Positions 44,156 through 53,528 of a stretch of 64,000 nt of DNA are shown one piece after another. The first letter of the stretch is position 1; every line of letters starts with the position of its first letter. The notes beneath the pieces were generated by a model. That model had not been told where the DNA came from. It was given only the letters and a program-made list of their open reading frames with translations, and made no database searches. The position numbers and the translations under genes were made by a program. The stretch spans positions 248,001-312,000 of the forward strand of contig NZ_QZVQ01000003.1 in assembly GCF_003660445.1 (NCBI RefSeq), given 5' to 3'. Source of the stretch: Croceibacterium ferulae (lineage in GTDB: Bacteria; Pseudomonadota; Alphaproteobacteria; Sphingomonadales; Sphingomonadaceae).

Positions 44156-44662
44156 ATGAGCGACTCTCTTCTGCTGCCCGCCGCCGCCCTCGACCTCCCC
44201 GAAGCGGAGCGGCGGTCGCGTGCGGTGGCGCGGGGGATCTGCCGGCTGTTCGCCCGCAACGACATCTGGGCCATTGCCGAAATGCCGCTGCGCAACAATC
44301 GCCGGGCGGACCTGATGGGGGTGGATGCCAAGGGGCGCATCGTGATCGTGGAGATCAAGACCGCCCGCAGCGACCTGCTGGGCGATGGCAAGTGGCCCGA
44401 CTACCTGGATTTCTGCGACCGGTTCTACTGGGGTCTGCCACCCGAACTGGACCGGTCGGTGCTGGAAAGCGCGGACTACCGGCCCGATTGCTGCGGCATC
44501 ATCGTGGCGGATGGCTATGATGCGGAGATCGTGCGCCCGGCGCCCAGCCACCCGCTGAACGCCGCGCGCCGGCGGGTGGAGGTGGAGCGGCTGGCGCGCG
44601 CCGCTCTGCGCCGGCAGGTGGTGGCGCTCGACCCCGAATGTTCGGCGTTCGGGGCTGGCTGA
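44156..44662 (+). CDS. mmcB: MmcB-family DNA repair protein
   Basis: A 168-residue protein of the MmcB family (PD-(D/E)XK-like fold). The core RADLMGVDAKGRIVIVEIKTARSDLLGD carries the D...ExK catalytic set, and DYLDFCDRFYWGLPP is a family hallmark. MmcB was found in Caulobacter as a mitomycin C resistance factor under damage control. I chose ATG 44156, since the longer start at 44117 adds a short unconserved stretch. It lies about 100 bases from the tRNA and has no visible LexA box in the short upstream region. Confidence 0.85.
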   Translation: MSDSLLLPAAALDLPEAERRSRAVARGICRLFARNDIWAIAEMPLRNNRRADLMGVDAKGRIVIVEIKTARSDLLGDGKWPDYLDFCDRFYWGLPPELDRSVLESADYRPDCCGIIVADGYDAEIVRPAPSHPLNAARRRVEVERLARAALRRQVVALDPECSAFGAG

Positions 44663-44670
44663 GGCGCTGC

Positions 44671-45708
44671 TCAGCCCATCAGGCCCAGCACCAGCAGCAC
44701 GGTGACGAACAGGCTGACGATCACCTGGATGAAGAAGGTCAGCACCACAGTGCGCCACAGGGCGGAGCCGCGCGACAGGCCATAGGCATGGCGCAGCTGG
44801 GTCGCCATGTGCCAGATCGGCAGCACGGTGCCCGCGAGCAGCAGCCATGTCAGCGGCACCCCGGCAAAGCCCAGGATCGTCAGCACGACGAACAGCAGCG
44901 ACATGAACGACAGCGAATAGGTGACGAACACCGCGTGGTCGTACAGGCCGAACCGTCTCCGCCATGCGAACAGCAGCGCCACGAAGGGGAGCGACAGCGG
45001 GATCAGCAGCCAGCTGAACTTGTAGCTGTTCGATTGCAGCTTGTAGAGCGCCAGGCCCGGGTTCTTGCGCGCCTTCTCGATCCCGTGATCCAGCCGGGTC
45101 CAGCCCGTGTGGATGTTCTCCAGCTGCTCGGTGGGATCGGCGTTGCTCTGCGCGCGTCCCAGCACATTGAGGGCGGCGTCCAGTTCCGCCAGGCGGTCCT
45201 GCAGCGCGGCGCGCGTAGGGTCGTCATCCGGCACTTCCGCCAGCTGGCGCGCGATGTCGACCCGATCGCCGCGCGCCCTGATCTGCAGCTCGGTCACGCT
45301 GGCCTGCGTCTCGTTCGACAACGCCAGATCAGCCGGCGGGCCGATGCCGGCGATCTGGAACACGGCGAACATGATGAAGACCGTGAACAGGAACAGCCCC
45401 ATCGGCGACACGAAGCGCATCCGCTCCCCTTCGATATAGCGGCGGGTCAGCTGCCCCGGCCGGCGCAGCAGCATCGGCAGCGTCGCCCAGGTCCGCCCTT
45501 CGAAATGCAGCGCGCCGTGCAGCAGATCGTGCAGGAAGGCGCCGGCGGTGCGGTGAAGATGCGCCTCCTGCCCGCAGGCATGGCAATGCGGGCCGATCAG
45601 CGCGGTGCCGCAGTTCAGGCAGGCGGCCTCATGCGTGTGCCCGTCCGGCGCCACGGGGGCGGGCGGGACGATTGTCTGCCCGCTGCTGGCCTGCACGCTG
45701 TCGCTCAT
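44671..45708 (-). CDS. DUF3667 membrane protein with zinc ribbon
   Basis: A 345-residue protein. The N-terminal zinc ribbon ACLNCGTALIGPHCHACGQ has two CxxC pairs, followed by the DUF3667 segment FLHDLLHGALHFEGRTWATLPMLLRRPGQLTRRYIEGERMRFVSPM. Five transmembrane helices are predicted (about 104-125, then four between 230 and 340). A charged middle region (about 130-215), probably a coiled coil, lies between. Function unknown; the domain is common in Bacteroidetes and sphingomonads. Confidence 0.85.
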   Translation of the reverse strand: MSDSVQASSGQTIVPPAPVAPDGHTHEAACLNCGTALIGPHCHACGQEAHLHRTAGAFLHDLLHGALHFEGRTWATLPMLLRRPGQLTRRYIEGERMRFVSPMGLFLFTVFIMFAVFQIAGIGPPADLALSNETQASVTELQIRARGDRVDIARQLAEVPDDDPTRAALQDRLAELDAALNVLGRAQSNADPTEQLENIHTGWTRLDHGIEKARKNPGLALYKLQSNSYKFSWLLIPLSLPFVALLFAWRRRFGLYDHAVFVTYSLSFMSLLFVVLTILGFAGVPLTWLLLAGTVLPIWHMATQLRHAYGLSRGSALWRTVVLTFFIQVIVSLFVTVLLVLGLMG

Positions 45709-45822
45709 GTCGGAACCCCCCGGTTGCCCGCATGATAGTGGCAGCGGCCTGCTTGTCGAGCGGAACAGAGGTGGAACGCCAATGCGTCATCGGCGTTGGG
45801 GCTGGCAGAGGAGCATTGTGCA

Positions 45823-46056
45823 ATGACTGTCCAGACCCCTGACGAAAACCCCAAGGCCCACCCGGTGTCCAACGCGCAGAAGGACCCGGACAACTGGACC
45901 ACGGGCGACGAGCCGATGACCGGCGCCCAGGCCAGCTACCTCAAGACCCTGAGCGAGGAAGCCGGCAAGGACGATGATTACGCCACCGACCTGACCAAGG
46001 CCGAGGCATCCAAGCGGATCGACGCGCTGCAGGAAGAGACCGGGCGCGGCCAGTAA
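45823..46056 (+). CDS. Small DUF3072-family protein
   Basis: A 77-residue hydrophilic protein with the DUF3072 core: NWTTGDEPMTGAQASYLKTL and the acidic DLTKAEASKRIDALQ. The fold resembles an SAP-like two-helix unit (DxxDLTKxEASxxIDxL), often seen in proteins that bind nucleic acid; this is a weak inference. ATG 45823 is chosen by the family start; GAGGAG lies near 45809-45814. Ends at a strong hairpin. Confidence 0.8.
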   Translation: MTVQTPDENPKAHPVSNAQKDPDNWTTGDEPMTGAQASYLKTLSEEAGKDDDYATDLTKAEASKRIDALQEETGRGQ

Positions 46057-46065
46057 GCGCAGGCC

Positions 46066-46096
46066 ATCCGGCGCCACTGTTGCAGCGGCGCCGGAT
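46066..46096. terminator. Hairpin between DUF3072 and GH43 genes
   Basis: ATCCGGCGCC at 46066-46075 and GGCGCCGGAT at 46087-46096 form a perfect 10-bp stem. Placed between two convergent genes, it can serve both. No T run. Confidence 0.7.
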
Positions 46097-46106
46097 CGGC
46101 GCGCCA

Positions 46107-47720
46107 CTATCCGTCGAGCGCGGTGAAGCGGAAGTCGCGGAACTTCGCCTCGCCCGGACCGGCGGCATACAGGCCGGGGCGCAGCATCAGGAAATCCCCG
46201 CGCACATTGTGATGATAGCCGGACACTTCCATGCCCCGGTCGAAGCGGTGCCAGGTCTGCCCGCCATCGCCGCTGGTGTCGAAAGTGACGATATGCGCGT
46301 CATTGGTAACGCGCAGCCGCATTCGGCGGCCATGCGGGTTGGCCGGCCGCCCGCGCTCGATGCCATATTGGTGCGTGACGAAGCGGTCCTCGTCAAAGCC
46401 CAGCCCGGCATAGAGCTTGTCGTCATAGAACAGGATCAGCCCCGCCCGCCCGCCCGGCGCGATCTCGATATCGCATTCGAAAGTGTAGCGCCGGTCGCCC
46501 GCGGTGATCAGCAGGGGTGACCCGCTGGAGGGCGCCTCGCCCTTGCCGGCCAGGTGCAGCGTGTTGTCGGCCACGCGGATGCGCGTCGCCTCGTCCGGGG
46601 CAGGGCGGAAGAAGGCCCATTTACTGCCCAAGGCGAGCGGCTGCGAGAAATCGTCCGACAGCGCCATGCCGTGCGGCTGCACGGCGCCGCCCTGCGGCTT
46701 GACGATCGGCTGCGACAGGTCGCCGCCGGTCATGTGGAACCAGCCATCATCGGTGAAGGTGACCGGGTCGAGCAGGCATTGCCGCCCCAGCGTCCAGAAA
46801 TCGTTCTCGTACCCGTGATAGACCGACCACCAGGCGCCGTCAGGGGCCTGCACCAGGCTGGCATGGCCGCGCGACCACCACGCCTCGTCCAGCGAGGTGG
46901 TGCGGACCAGCGGATTGTCCGGATGGTGTTCCCACGGCCCATGGATGGAGCGCGAACGGGCGGCGATGACCATGTGCCCGGTCGGCGGGCCGGCGGTGCC
47001 GCCCACGGCGGTGATCATGTAGAACCAGTCGCCCACCCGATGGATCTTGGGCCCTTCGGGGCTGAATCCCTCGACCACCCAGTCAGACGGGTAGCGCCAC
47101 GGATCGTAGACATGCTCCACCTCGCCGGCGAGGGAGAGATTGTCGTCGCTCAGCCGTACCCGGTCTCCGCCAGACAGGAACAGCCACTTGCTGCCATCTT
47201 CCCCCACGGCATGGCACGGGTCGATATGATCATGCAGGCCGAGCGCGACGGGATCGCTCCACGGACCTTCGATCTTGTCGGCGTAAGCCACGAAGATGTC
47301 GTTCCGGGGCTTTGCCTTCACCGGGATGTAGAGGAGGTAGCGGCCCCCCTCCTTGTGCAGCGACGGCGCCCAGACGGAGCCGATATTGCGGGTCAGCGCG
47401 GCGTTCAGCGGGCGCCAGTTCACCAGGTCGCGCGAATGCCAGATGGTGAGGCCGGGATAGGCATCGAAGGTGGAGAAGGTCATGTAGTAATCCTCCCCAT
47501 CCTGCAGGATCGCCGGGTCCGGTCGGTCGCCCGACACCACCGGATTGAGGAAGCTGCCATTGCCCAGATCGGGGATGCGCTGATTGTCGAACCCGCGGAC
47601 ATAGGCGGGCGGCGGCGGCGTGCCCGTGCCAGCAGCGGCCCGTGCGACACCTGCCGGGGTCAGCGCGACAAGGCCGGTGGCGGCGGTGCCGACGAACAGG
47701 GATCGGCGATCAGTCTGCAT
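46107..47720 (-). CDS. Exported GH43 family glycosidase
   Basis: A 537-residue protein with a Tat-like signal (DRRSLFVGTAATGLVAL). The five-blade propeller carries the catalytic base Asp in SGDRPDPAIL, the modulating Asp in LHDHIDPCHA and the acid Glu in GFSPEGPKI. A C-terminal concanavalin-like module (about 360-537, SKWAFFRPAPDEATRIRV) resembles the beta-xylosidase C-terminal domain. Acts on arabinofuranose or xylose side chains of hemicellulose or pectin. ATG 47720 keeps the RR motif near the start. Last gene of the TonB-receptor/esterase/GH43 operon, with overlap at its upstream neighbour. Confidence 0.9.
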   Translation of the reverse strand: MQTDRRSLFVGTAATGLVALTPAGVARAAAGTGTPPPPAYVRGFDNQRIPDLGNGSFLNPVVSGDRPDPAILQDGEDYYMTFSTFDAYPGLTIWHSRDLVNWRPLNAALTRNIGSVWAPSLHKEGGRYLLYIPVKAKPRNDIFVAYADKIEGPWSDPVALGLHDHIDPCHAVGEDGSKWLFLSGGDRVRLSDDNLSLAGEVEHVYDPWRYPSDWVVEGFSPEGPKIHRVGDWFYMITAVGGTAGPPTGHMVIAARSRSIHGPWEHHPDNPLVRTTSLDEAWWSRGHASLVQAPDGAWWSVYHGYENDFWTLGRQCLLDPVTFTDDGWFHMTGGDLSQPIVKPQGGAVQPHGMALSDDFSQPLALGSKWAFFRPAPDEATRIRVADNTLHLAGKGEAPSSGSPLLITAGDRRYTFECDIEIAPGGRAGLILFYDDKLYAGLGFDEDRFVTHQYGIERGRPANPHGRRMRLRVTNDAHIVTFDTSGDGGQTWHRFDRGMEVSGYHHNVRGDFLMLRPGLYAAGPGEAKFRDFRFTALDG

Positions 47721-47734
47721 GCTCAAGCTCCTTG

Positions 47735-48763
47735 TCACCCCAGCGGGGTCGTTCGCGCCCAGGCGCGCCACAGTTCGGGCCAGATCTCCACCGGCTTGCC
47801 GATGGTCTGGCGCAGGCCGAAGCCGTGGCCGCCCACTTCGAACAGATGCGTTTCGACGCGCAGCCCCTTCCCCTTCAGCGCGTCGCGCAGGCGCAGCGTG
47901 TTGGCCACGGGGACCGCGCCATCATCTTCGGCATGAAGCAGGAAGAAGGGTGGGGCATCCGCCGGCACGTTGCGGTCGGGCGAATGAGCCGCCTCCAGCT
48001 CTGCCGAGGGATCGGGGCCGAGCAGCAGCTCGCGCGATCCGGCATGGGCGATGGCTGGGTCCATGGAGATGACGGGGTAGATCGGCGCCGCGGAGCAGGG
48101 CCGGGCGGACAGCCGGTCCGCCGCATCGACCGGGTCGTAAGCCGGGTGCGCGAAGCGGGTGGACAGGTCGGCGCAGACATGGCCGCCGGCGGAAAAGCCC
48201 ATGGCGCCCACCCGTTCGGGGCCGATGCCATAGTCGCCCGCGCGGTGGCGGATCAGGCGCATGGCGCGCTGCGCATCGGCCAGGGCCACGTCGGTGCGGT
48301 TGGCCCAGCCTTCGCCCGGCAGGCGGTAGAACAGCACAAAGCAGGTGAAGCCACGCTCCGTCAGCCAGCGGGCGAGTTCATACCCTTCCTTGTCCACCAC
48401 CACCAGGCGATAGCCGCCGCCCGGCGTCAGCAGCACGGCCGCGCCGTTCGGCCGGGCAGGGCGGAACACCACCATCCGGGGTACGGCGATGCCCTGCACC
48501 GAACGGTCGCTGATGGCCGGGTCGGAGGCGCGCTGCGTCACCGTTTCCACCGGCAGGGTGGCCGGTGCGCCGGGAGCGCCCCCCGGCCACAGGTCGATCA
48601 CTTCGGTCGGATCGGGCTGAACCGGCATCGGACCACCGGCGGCGGCGGGCGGGGCGGTCTGCCCCCGCGCCGCGCCGGTGGCGAGGCCGGCCGACAGGGC
48701 CACCCCCGCCGTCATTCCGGCGGCCAGCAGCGATCGCCGGTCCAGGCCCGTTCCCACCATCAC
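47735..48763 (-). CDS. Exported alpha/beta-hydrolase esterase (acetyl/xylan-esterase type)
   Basis: A 342-residue protein with a Tat-like signal (DRRSLLAAGMTAGVAL). The core fold shows the oxyanion loop LLTPGGGYRLVV, the nucleophile in MGFSAGGHVCA, Asp in HAEDDGAVPV and His in VGGHGFGL. This pattern fits BD-FAE/Axe-type acetyl esterases of plant-polysaccharide loci. It may remove acetyl groups from pectin or xylan. Its start overlaps the TonB receptor stop by four bases. Confidence 0.87.
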   Translation of the reverse strand: MMVGTGLDRRSLLAAGMTAGVALSAGLATGAARGQTAPPAAAGGPMPVQPDPTEVIDLWPGGAPGAPATLPVETVTQRASDPAISDRSVQGIAVPRMVVFRPARPNGAAVLLTPGGGYRLVVVDKEGYELARWLTERGFTCFVLFYRLPGEGWANRTDVALADAQRAMRLIRHRAGDYGIGPERVGAMGFSAGGHVCADLSTRFAHPAYDPVDAADRLSARPCSAAPIYPVISMDPAIAHAGSRELLLGPDPSAELEAAHSPDRNVPADAPPFFLLHAEDDGAVPVANTLRLRDALKGKGLRVETHLFEVGGHGFGLRQTIGKPVEIWPELWRAWARTTPLG

Positions 48764-51585
48764 AGCTGCACGCGAACACCGGCCATGATGATGCGGCCGA
48801 AACGGTTGTTCTCGTAATTGCGGCGGGTGAAGTCATCCACCCAGCGCTTGCGGGCCGCATCGGTCAGGTTGGTGCCTTCCAGCGTGACGGAGAGCTGTTC
48901 TGTCACATTGTAGCGGATCGACGCGTCGACGTTCAGGATATCGTCGAACCCTTCGAACACGTTGCGGTTGCCGCTGAGCCCGTCGATATACTCGTCACGC
49001 CAGGCGAGCGAGGTCCGGACGGAGAACTTCTCGTTCTCCCAATACAGGGTACCGTTGGCGGCGCGCTTGGCCATGTCCAGCAGCGGACGCTGGAAGATGT
49101 CGGACGTGCCCGTCGGGTTGCCGCTGCGGTCCAGGCCGGTCCCGGGGGTCGGCACGGTATATTCCACGTCGCTTTCGATCAGCGTCACATTGCCCAGCAC
49201 GCCGAAGCCGCTGAGGAAGCTGCTGTCGGTGAAGGCGCTGAACGGCAGGTTCAGCGAGAATTCGACACCGCGCAGGCTGCCGCCCGGATTGTTGACCTGG
49301 GTGCGGTATTCGATCGGCACGCCCGGATTGGTGCCGCCGACGATGGCCTCGTACAGCGGGGTGCCGGGCGTCAGCAGCGAAGTCGGCAGCTGGCTGTCGG
49401 CAAAGGTGCCCTGCTGGCTGCCCGCGATCGGGAAGTTGTCGATCTCCTTGGAGAACACCGCGACCGATGCCAGTGCCCCCGGCGCGAAGTACCATTCCAC
49501 CGCTGCGTCATAGGCCATTGCCCGGAACGGTTCGAGGAACGGGTTGCCGGTGGTGATGCGGAAGTTGAACGGATCGATCGAGCCGCCCGGCGTCAGGCTG
49601 CCCAGCGACGGACGGGTGATCACCCGGCTCATCGCACCACGCAGGATGACATCGTCCGTCACGAACAGATTGACGTTCAGCGCGGGCAGGAAGTCGTCAT
49701 AATCCCGCTCCACGGTCACCTGATTGGTGCCGACGAAGCCGGTGGAGGACTGGTCCGTGCGGACATAGCGCAGGCCCAGATTGCCGGTGAAGCGCAGGCC
49801 GAAGAAGTCGCTGTCCCAGTTCGCCTGGATATAGCCGCCGGTCGTCTTCTCCGTGACGGAGCGGGTGTCGCCCGGGAAAGCGGCAGGGTTCAGCTCGAAC
49901 AGCCCGACCGCATCGGCTGCCGGACCCAGCTGCGGCACGACCCATTCATTGGTGTTGCCGGCGGGCTGGCCCGCGCTGCCCAGTTGGAACAGTTCGGCGA
50001 TGTTGCCCGTCACCGGCAGGCCGTACTGCCCCGCCGCACAGGTGAAGGCGGCGCAATAGGTGCTGTCCGCGCGATAGCCGATCGTGTCGAAATCGAACTG
50101 GCGATACACGCCGCCGATCTCGAAGTTCAGTTCGTCCGTTGCCTGCCAGTCGATATTGCCGGACACGGTCTTGAACTTGTTGGTTGTTTCCGACGGCCGG
50201 TTGCGGAACTCCGCCAGCTGGAACTGTGTCGGATCGCTGATCCCGTTATTCCCGAAGCTGAGCTGCGGGCTGTCCATGTCGCTGTAATCGTAGCTGTAGC
50301 CGTTGAAGTCGCGATCGTCGAAGATCAGCGTGGCCTCGCGCGTGATCGGCGCCTCCGACTTGGAGAAGCCGCCCAGGATGTCGATCTTCACCCGGTCGCT
50401 GAACTCGTGCTCCACCCGGGCGGACAGCTGGTGGAACTTGGTCTCGCTTTCGCGGGAATAGCGTTCCGTGCGCACCCAGGCATTGTTGAACGTGCCGGAG
50501 ATCAGATTGTTGTCGCCGTCGATCTCGTAATCGACCACGTCGATGGTCCGTTCGTTGGACCGGAACAGCACCTCGCCCCAATATTCGTCGCGGCTGGCCT
50601 TAAAGGTGGAATACAGGCCGTCAACCGACAGCTTGGTGCGGTCGGTGGGCGCCCACTGGACGGAACCGGTCAGGCCCAGCCGCTCGCGGTCATGCTCGAC
50701 CGCGCCGTAGCGCGGGATGCGCGGGTGGAAGGCAAGGCCGACCTCGTCGCAGGCGCTGTTCGGCGTGTATGTGGTGCCGGTGTAGCACGACGTGCCGCCG
50801 ACGGAGCGGAACGCACCCTGCGTCCAGCGCACACTGTTGTTGCCCAGCTCGCTGGTCTTGTACTGCGAATAGGCGGCGGAGACGCTGACGCCGAAGGTGC
50901 CGTCATCATTGGTCCAGCCCAGCAGGCCGGCCAGGCGCGGGCCGGCATCTTCGCTGAGGTCGTTGTAGCGGACCTGTGCGGAGGCGACGGCGCTGAAGCC
51001 GCTATCCAGTGCGAGCGGGTTGCCGGTGTTGAGGTCGACCACCGCACCCAGCGAACCCTCGTCCAGCGAGGCTTCGGCGGTCTTGTGCACCACCAGCGAA
51101 CTGAACAGCTCTGCCGCGAACACGTTGAAGTCGAAGCCGCGCTCGCGATTGGCGGACGCGTCGGAGGTGGAGGTGGCGACCGCCTCCATCCCGTTGACGC
51201 GCACGCGGGTGAACTGCTGCCCCAGGCCGCGCACGGTGATGGCGCGGCCTTCGCCGGCCTCCCGCTGGATGGAGACGCCCGGCACGCGCTGCAGCGATTC
51301 GGCCAGGTTGGTATCGGGGAACTTGGCAATGTCTTCCGCCACGATCACGTCCACCTGACTGGCGGAGTTGCGCTTGGCCGCGATCGCGGCATCCAGCGCC
51401 TGGCGGAAGCCGGTGACGACGATCTCGCCGCCGACATCCTGGGTCACCTGCTCGTTCAGATCGTCCTGCGCCACGGATGCGCCGGGCGTGCCCGACTGCT
51501 GCGCCATGGCTGATGCGGGCAGCACGATGGCGCCGCCTGCCAGCAGGGCGACCTTCAGCTTGCCCGTGAAATTATGCGTGTTCAT
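48760..51585 (-). CDS. TonB-dependent outer-membrane receptor
   Basis: A 941-residue receptor with a Sec signal ending ASAMAQ, the TonB-box-like EIVVTGFRQAL, a plug domain (FPDTNLAESLQRVPGVSIQREAG, VRGLGQQFTRVRVNGMEA) and a 22-strand barrel ending in an aromatic-rich C-terminus (AGVRVQL). Two extracellular loops have paired Cys (SCYTGTTYTPNSAC; TYCAAFTC), probably disulfides. The TonB-receptor-only type common in sphingomonads, probably for oligosaccharides released outside. I chose ATG 51585 because GGGGAG is eight bases upstream; an alternative GTG/ATG lies at 51594/51591. First in an operon with an esterase and GH43; divergent from pectate lyase. Confidence 0.93.
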   Translation of the reverse strand: MNTHNFTGKLKVALLAGGAIVLPASAMAQQSGTPGASVAQDDLNEQVTQDVGGEIVVTGFRQALDAAIAAKRNSASQVDVIVAEDIAKFPDTNLAESLQRVPGVSIQREAGEGRAITVRGLGQQFTRVRVNGMEAVATSTSDASANRERGFDFNVFAAELFSSLVVHKTAEASLDEGSLGAVVDLNTGNPLALDSGFSAVASAQVRYNDLSEDAGPRLAGLLGWTNDDGTFGVSVSAAYSQYKTSELGNNSVRWTQGAFRSVGGTSCYTGTTYTPNSACDEVGLAFHPRIPRYGAVEHDRERLGLTGSVQWAPTDRTKLSVDGLYSTFKASRDEYWGEVLFRSNERTIDVVDYEIDGDNNLISGTFNNAWVRTERYSRESETKFHQLSARVEHEFSDRVKIDILGGFSKSEAPITREATLIFDDRDFNGYSYDYSDMDSPQLSFGNNGISDPTQFQLAEFRNRPSETTNKFKTVSGNIDWQATDELNFEIGGVYRQFDFDTIGYRADSTYCAAFTCAAGQYGLPVTGNIAELFQLGSAGQPAGNTNEWVVPQLGPAADAVGLFELNPAAFPGDTRSVTEKTTGGYIQANWDSDFFGLRFTGNLGLRYVRTDQSSTGFVGTNQVTVERDYDDFLPALNVNLFVTDDVILRGAMSRVITRPSLGSLTPGGSIDPFNFRITTGNPFLEPFRAMAYDAAVEWYFAPGALASVAVFSKEIDNFPIAGSQQGTFADSQLPTSLLTPGTPLYEAIVGGTNPGVPIEYRTQVNNPGGSLRGVEFSLNLPFSAFTDSSFLSGFGVLGNVTLIESDVEYTVPTPGTGLDRSGNPTGTSDIFQRPLLDMAKRAANGTLYWENEKFSVRTSLAWRDEYIDGLSGNRNVFEGFDDILNVDASIRYNVTEQLSVTLEGTNLTDAARKRWVDDFTRRNYENNRFGRIIMAGVRVQL

Positions 51586-51681
51586 GCCCATCACTCCCCA
51601 ATGTCGGCGGTGTCGTCATGGGGATCGGCAGCCTCTCGGCTCCATCTCCAGACATCGCTCTGCTCCTGCCCGGCTTTCTCT

Positions 51682-51695
51682 GGAAACCGGTGTCA
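51682..51695. promoter_or_regulatory. Operator copy 1: GGAAACCGGTGTCA between TonB receptor and pectate lyase
   Basis: An exact copy of the 14-mer also at 56896 and (inverted) at 58054. It has the core palindrome ACCGGT and LacI-like half sites. It lies 54 bases before the pectate lyase start and 96 before the receptor start. Confidence 0.75.
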
Positions 51696-51749
51696 TTGGG
51701 TCTTGTCCCGTGCCGTCTCCACTGTCAAGACAGGGGTGGGAGAGAAGCC

Positions 51750-53090
51750 ATGAACATTGTTGCAAGATTGACACTATCGACCGCCGCCATGCTGTGCGTG
51801 CTGAATGCCGGCGCGGCCCTGGCCCATCCGGACGACCCGACGCAGGGCGGGGCCGGCGGGCGGATCATCCGCGTGACCACGCTGGCCAAGGACGGACCGG
51901 GCAGCTTCGCCGAAGCGCTCGCCACGAAGGGGCCGCGCATCATCGTGTTCGAGGTCGGCGGCGCGATCGACCTGGAAAAGTCGGTGCTCGACATCCGCGA
52001 ACCCTTTGTCACGATCGCGGGGCAGACCGCGCCGTCGCCGGGCATCACCCTGCTGCGCGGCGGGATCGACGTGAACACGCATGACGTGATCCTGTCCAAC
52101 ATGCGCATCCTGAACGGCAGCAATGGGGAACCGCTGCTCAGCGGGTGGGAAACGGACAGCTTCTCCACCGTGGCTGGGTACAATGTGGTGGTGGAGAACA
52201 ACACCTTCCTGTGGGCGGTGGACGAGAACATGTCCGCCAGCGGCCCTCGCTTCACCGGCGACACCGTGGCGGAGTGGCGGCAGGGAACCAGCCACGACGT
52301 CGTGTTCCGCCTGAACCTGGCGGCGGAGGGCCTGGCCAATTCGACCCACCCCAAGGGCGAACATTCCAAGGGGTCGCTGATCCACGACAATGCCACCGGC
52401 ATCGTGTTCGACCGCAATATCTGGGCCCATCATGTCGAGCGCAGCCCGCTGGTGAAGGGCGGGGCGCAGGTGCTGATGGTCAACAATTTGATCTACAACC
52501 CGCAACACCGCGCGGTGCATTACAATTTGATGGACCTGGAATGGGCCGGGCACGAGCCTGTCACCGGGGAGATCACCGCCGTCGGCAACGTCATGCGCGG
52601 CGGCAACGACACGGACGAGAACCTGCCCTTCCTGATGCTGGGCGGCGTGGGCGATCTTGCCTATTACGGGCGAGACAACATCATGGTGGACCTGCACGGC
52701 AACCCGCTGCCCGCCTTTGGCCGCTATGGCGTCACCGCCGCGCAGCTGATCGAGGCGCCCGAGCCGCTGGCCAGCCTGGATGGCTATGACATCATGCCCG
52801 CCGCCGATGTGGAGACAACGGTGCTTGCCACCGCCGGCGCGCGGCCGTGGGATCGCGGCCCGCAGGAGGTGCGCGTCCTGTACTTCATCGCCGAAGGGCG
52901 CGGCGATGTGATCGACAGCGAAGTCGAGGTTGGCGGCTATCCCACGATCGAGCCGACCAGCGCCCCCTTCGTGGAGGCGGAGTGGGACCTTGCCACGATG
53001 CGGCCAAAGAACGGCATGTATCCGGGCCAGACGGAAGGCGGGCAGGAGCACCTGTCCCCGCGCGGCCGCGCCATGCGGGCATCCCGCTGA
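51750..53090 (+). CDS. Exported pectate lyase (PL1-type)
   Basis: A 446-residue protein with a Sec signal (about 1-25, ending GAALA). The parallel beta-helix shows GGAGGRIIRVTTLAKDGPGS (the typical PL1 lead-in), FVTIAGQTAPSPGITLLRGGI and DVILSNMRI, and the later HSKGSLIHDNATGIVFDRN stacked-coil segment. It cleaves polygalacturonate by beta-elimination, giving unsaturated oligomers. Export puts it outside the cytosol. The upstream promoter holds operator copy 1. The cupin gene starts in its stop codon (TGATG). Confidence 0.88.
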   Translation: MNIVARLTLSTAAMLCVLNAGAALAHPDDPTQGGAGGRIIRVTTLAKDGPGSFAEALATKGPRIIVFEVGGAIDLEKSVLDIREPFVTIAGQTAPSPGITLLRGGIDVNTHDVILSNMRILNGSNGEPLLSGWETDSFSTVAGYNVVVENNTFLWAVDENMSASGPRFTGDTVAEWRQGTSHDVVFRLNLAAEGLANSTHPKGEHSKGSLIHDNATGIVFDRNIWAHHVERSPLVKGGAQVLMVNNLIYNPQHRAVHYNLMDLEWAGHEPVTGEITAVGNVMRGGNDTDENLPFLMLGGVGDLAYYGRDNIMVDLHGNPLPAFGRYGVTAAQLIEAPEPLASLDGYDIMPAADVETTVLATAGARPWDRGPQEVRVLYFIAEGRGDVIDSEVEVGGYPTIEPTSAPFVEAEWDLATMRPKNGMYPGQTEGGQEHLSPRGRAMRASR

Positions 53091-53524
53091 TGCGGGGTGC
53101 GGCCCTGCTGCTCGCCCTGGTGACTGCTCCGGCAATGGCGCAGGAGCAGCCCGCTACCGCGCCGCCCATGGTGGTGGTGCGCGAAAGCGAGGTGGAGGTG
53201 CGCGAACCGGTGCCGCATGGCGCCATCGGCATGTCCACCGCCTACCGCATCAGCGACGCCGCGCCGCAGCCACGCCGGATGGAGTTCCGCCGCCGCGTGC
53301 TGGATGTGGGTGCCGCCATCGGCGAGCATCCCATCAAGCATGACGAGGTCTATTACGTCACCGCGGGCGAGGGCGTCGTCATCTCGGATGGGGTGGAGGC
53401 GGCGCTGGAGCCGGGCATGGCCGCATATCTGTATGACGGCGCGGTGGTCGGCATCCGGCAGGTGGGCGAGGAGCCGCTGTCGCTGATCGTCGCCTATCCG
53501 GTCGATCCGCCGGCAGCGCAGTAG
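53090..53524 (+). CDS. Exported cupin-domain protein (possibly KdgF-like)
   Basis: A 144-residue protein with a Sec signal (MRGAALLLALVTAPAMAQ) and one cupin domain (about 45-140). The metal motif fits HPIKHDEVYYVTAGEG (two His and a Glu), with a second motif around LEPGMAAYLYDG that lacks the usual His. Co-transcribed with pectate lyase. KdgF cupins convert unsaturated uronates to the linear ketone; this protein could do so in the periplasm, but it is exported unlike KdgF, so it may only share the fold. Confidence 0.7.
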   Translation: MRGAALLLALVTAPAMAQEQPATAPPMVVVRESEVEVREPVPHGAIGMSTAYRISDAAPQPRRMEFRRRVLDVGAAIGEHPIKHDEVYYVTAGEGVVISDGVEAALEPGMAAYLYDGAVVGIRQVGEEPLSLIVAYPVDPPAAQ

Positions 53525-53528
53525 CCCT

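Noticed and set aside
48565-51513. 982-residue open frame on the plus strand opposite the TonB receptor
   Set aside because: It is a shadow of the real gene: low-complexity Gly/Arg/Ala/His-rich translation, no motif, and the opposite strand encodes a canonical receptor.
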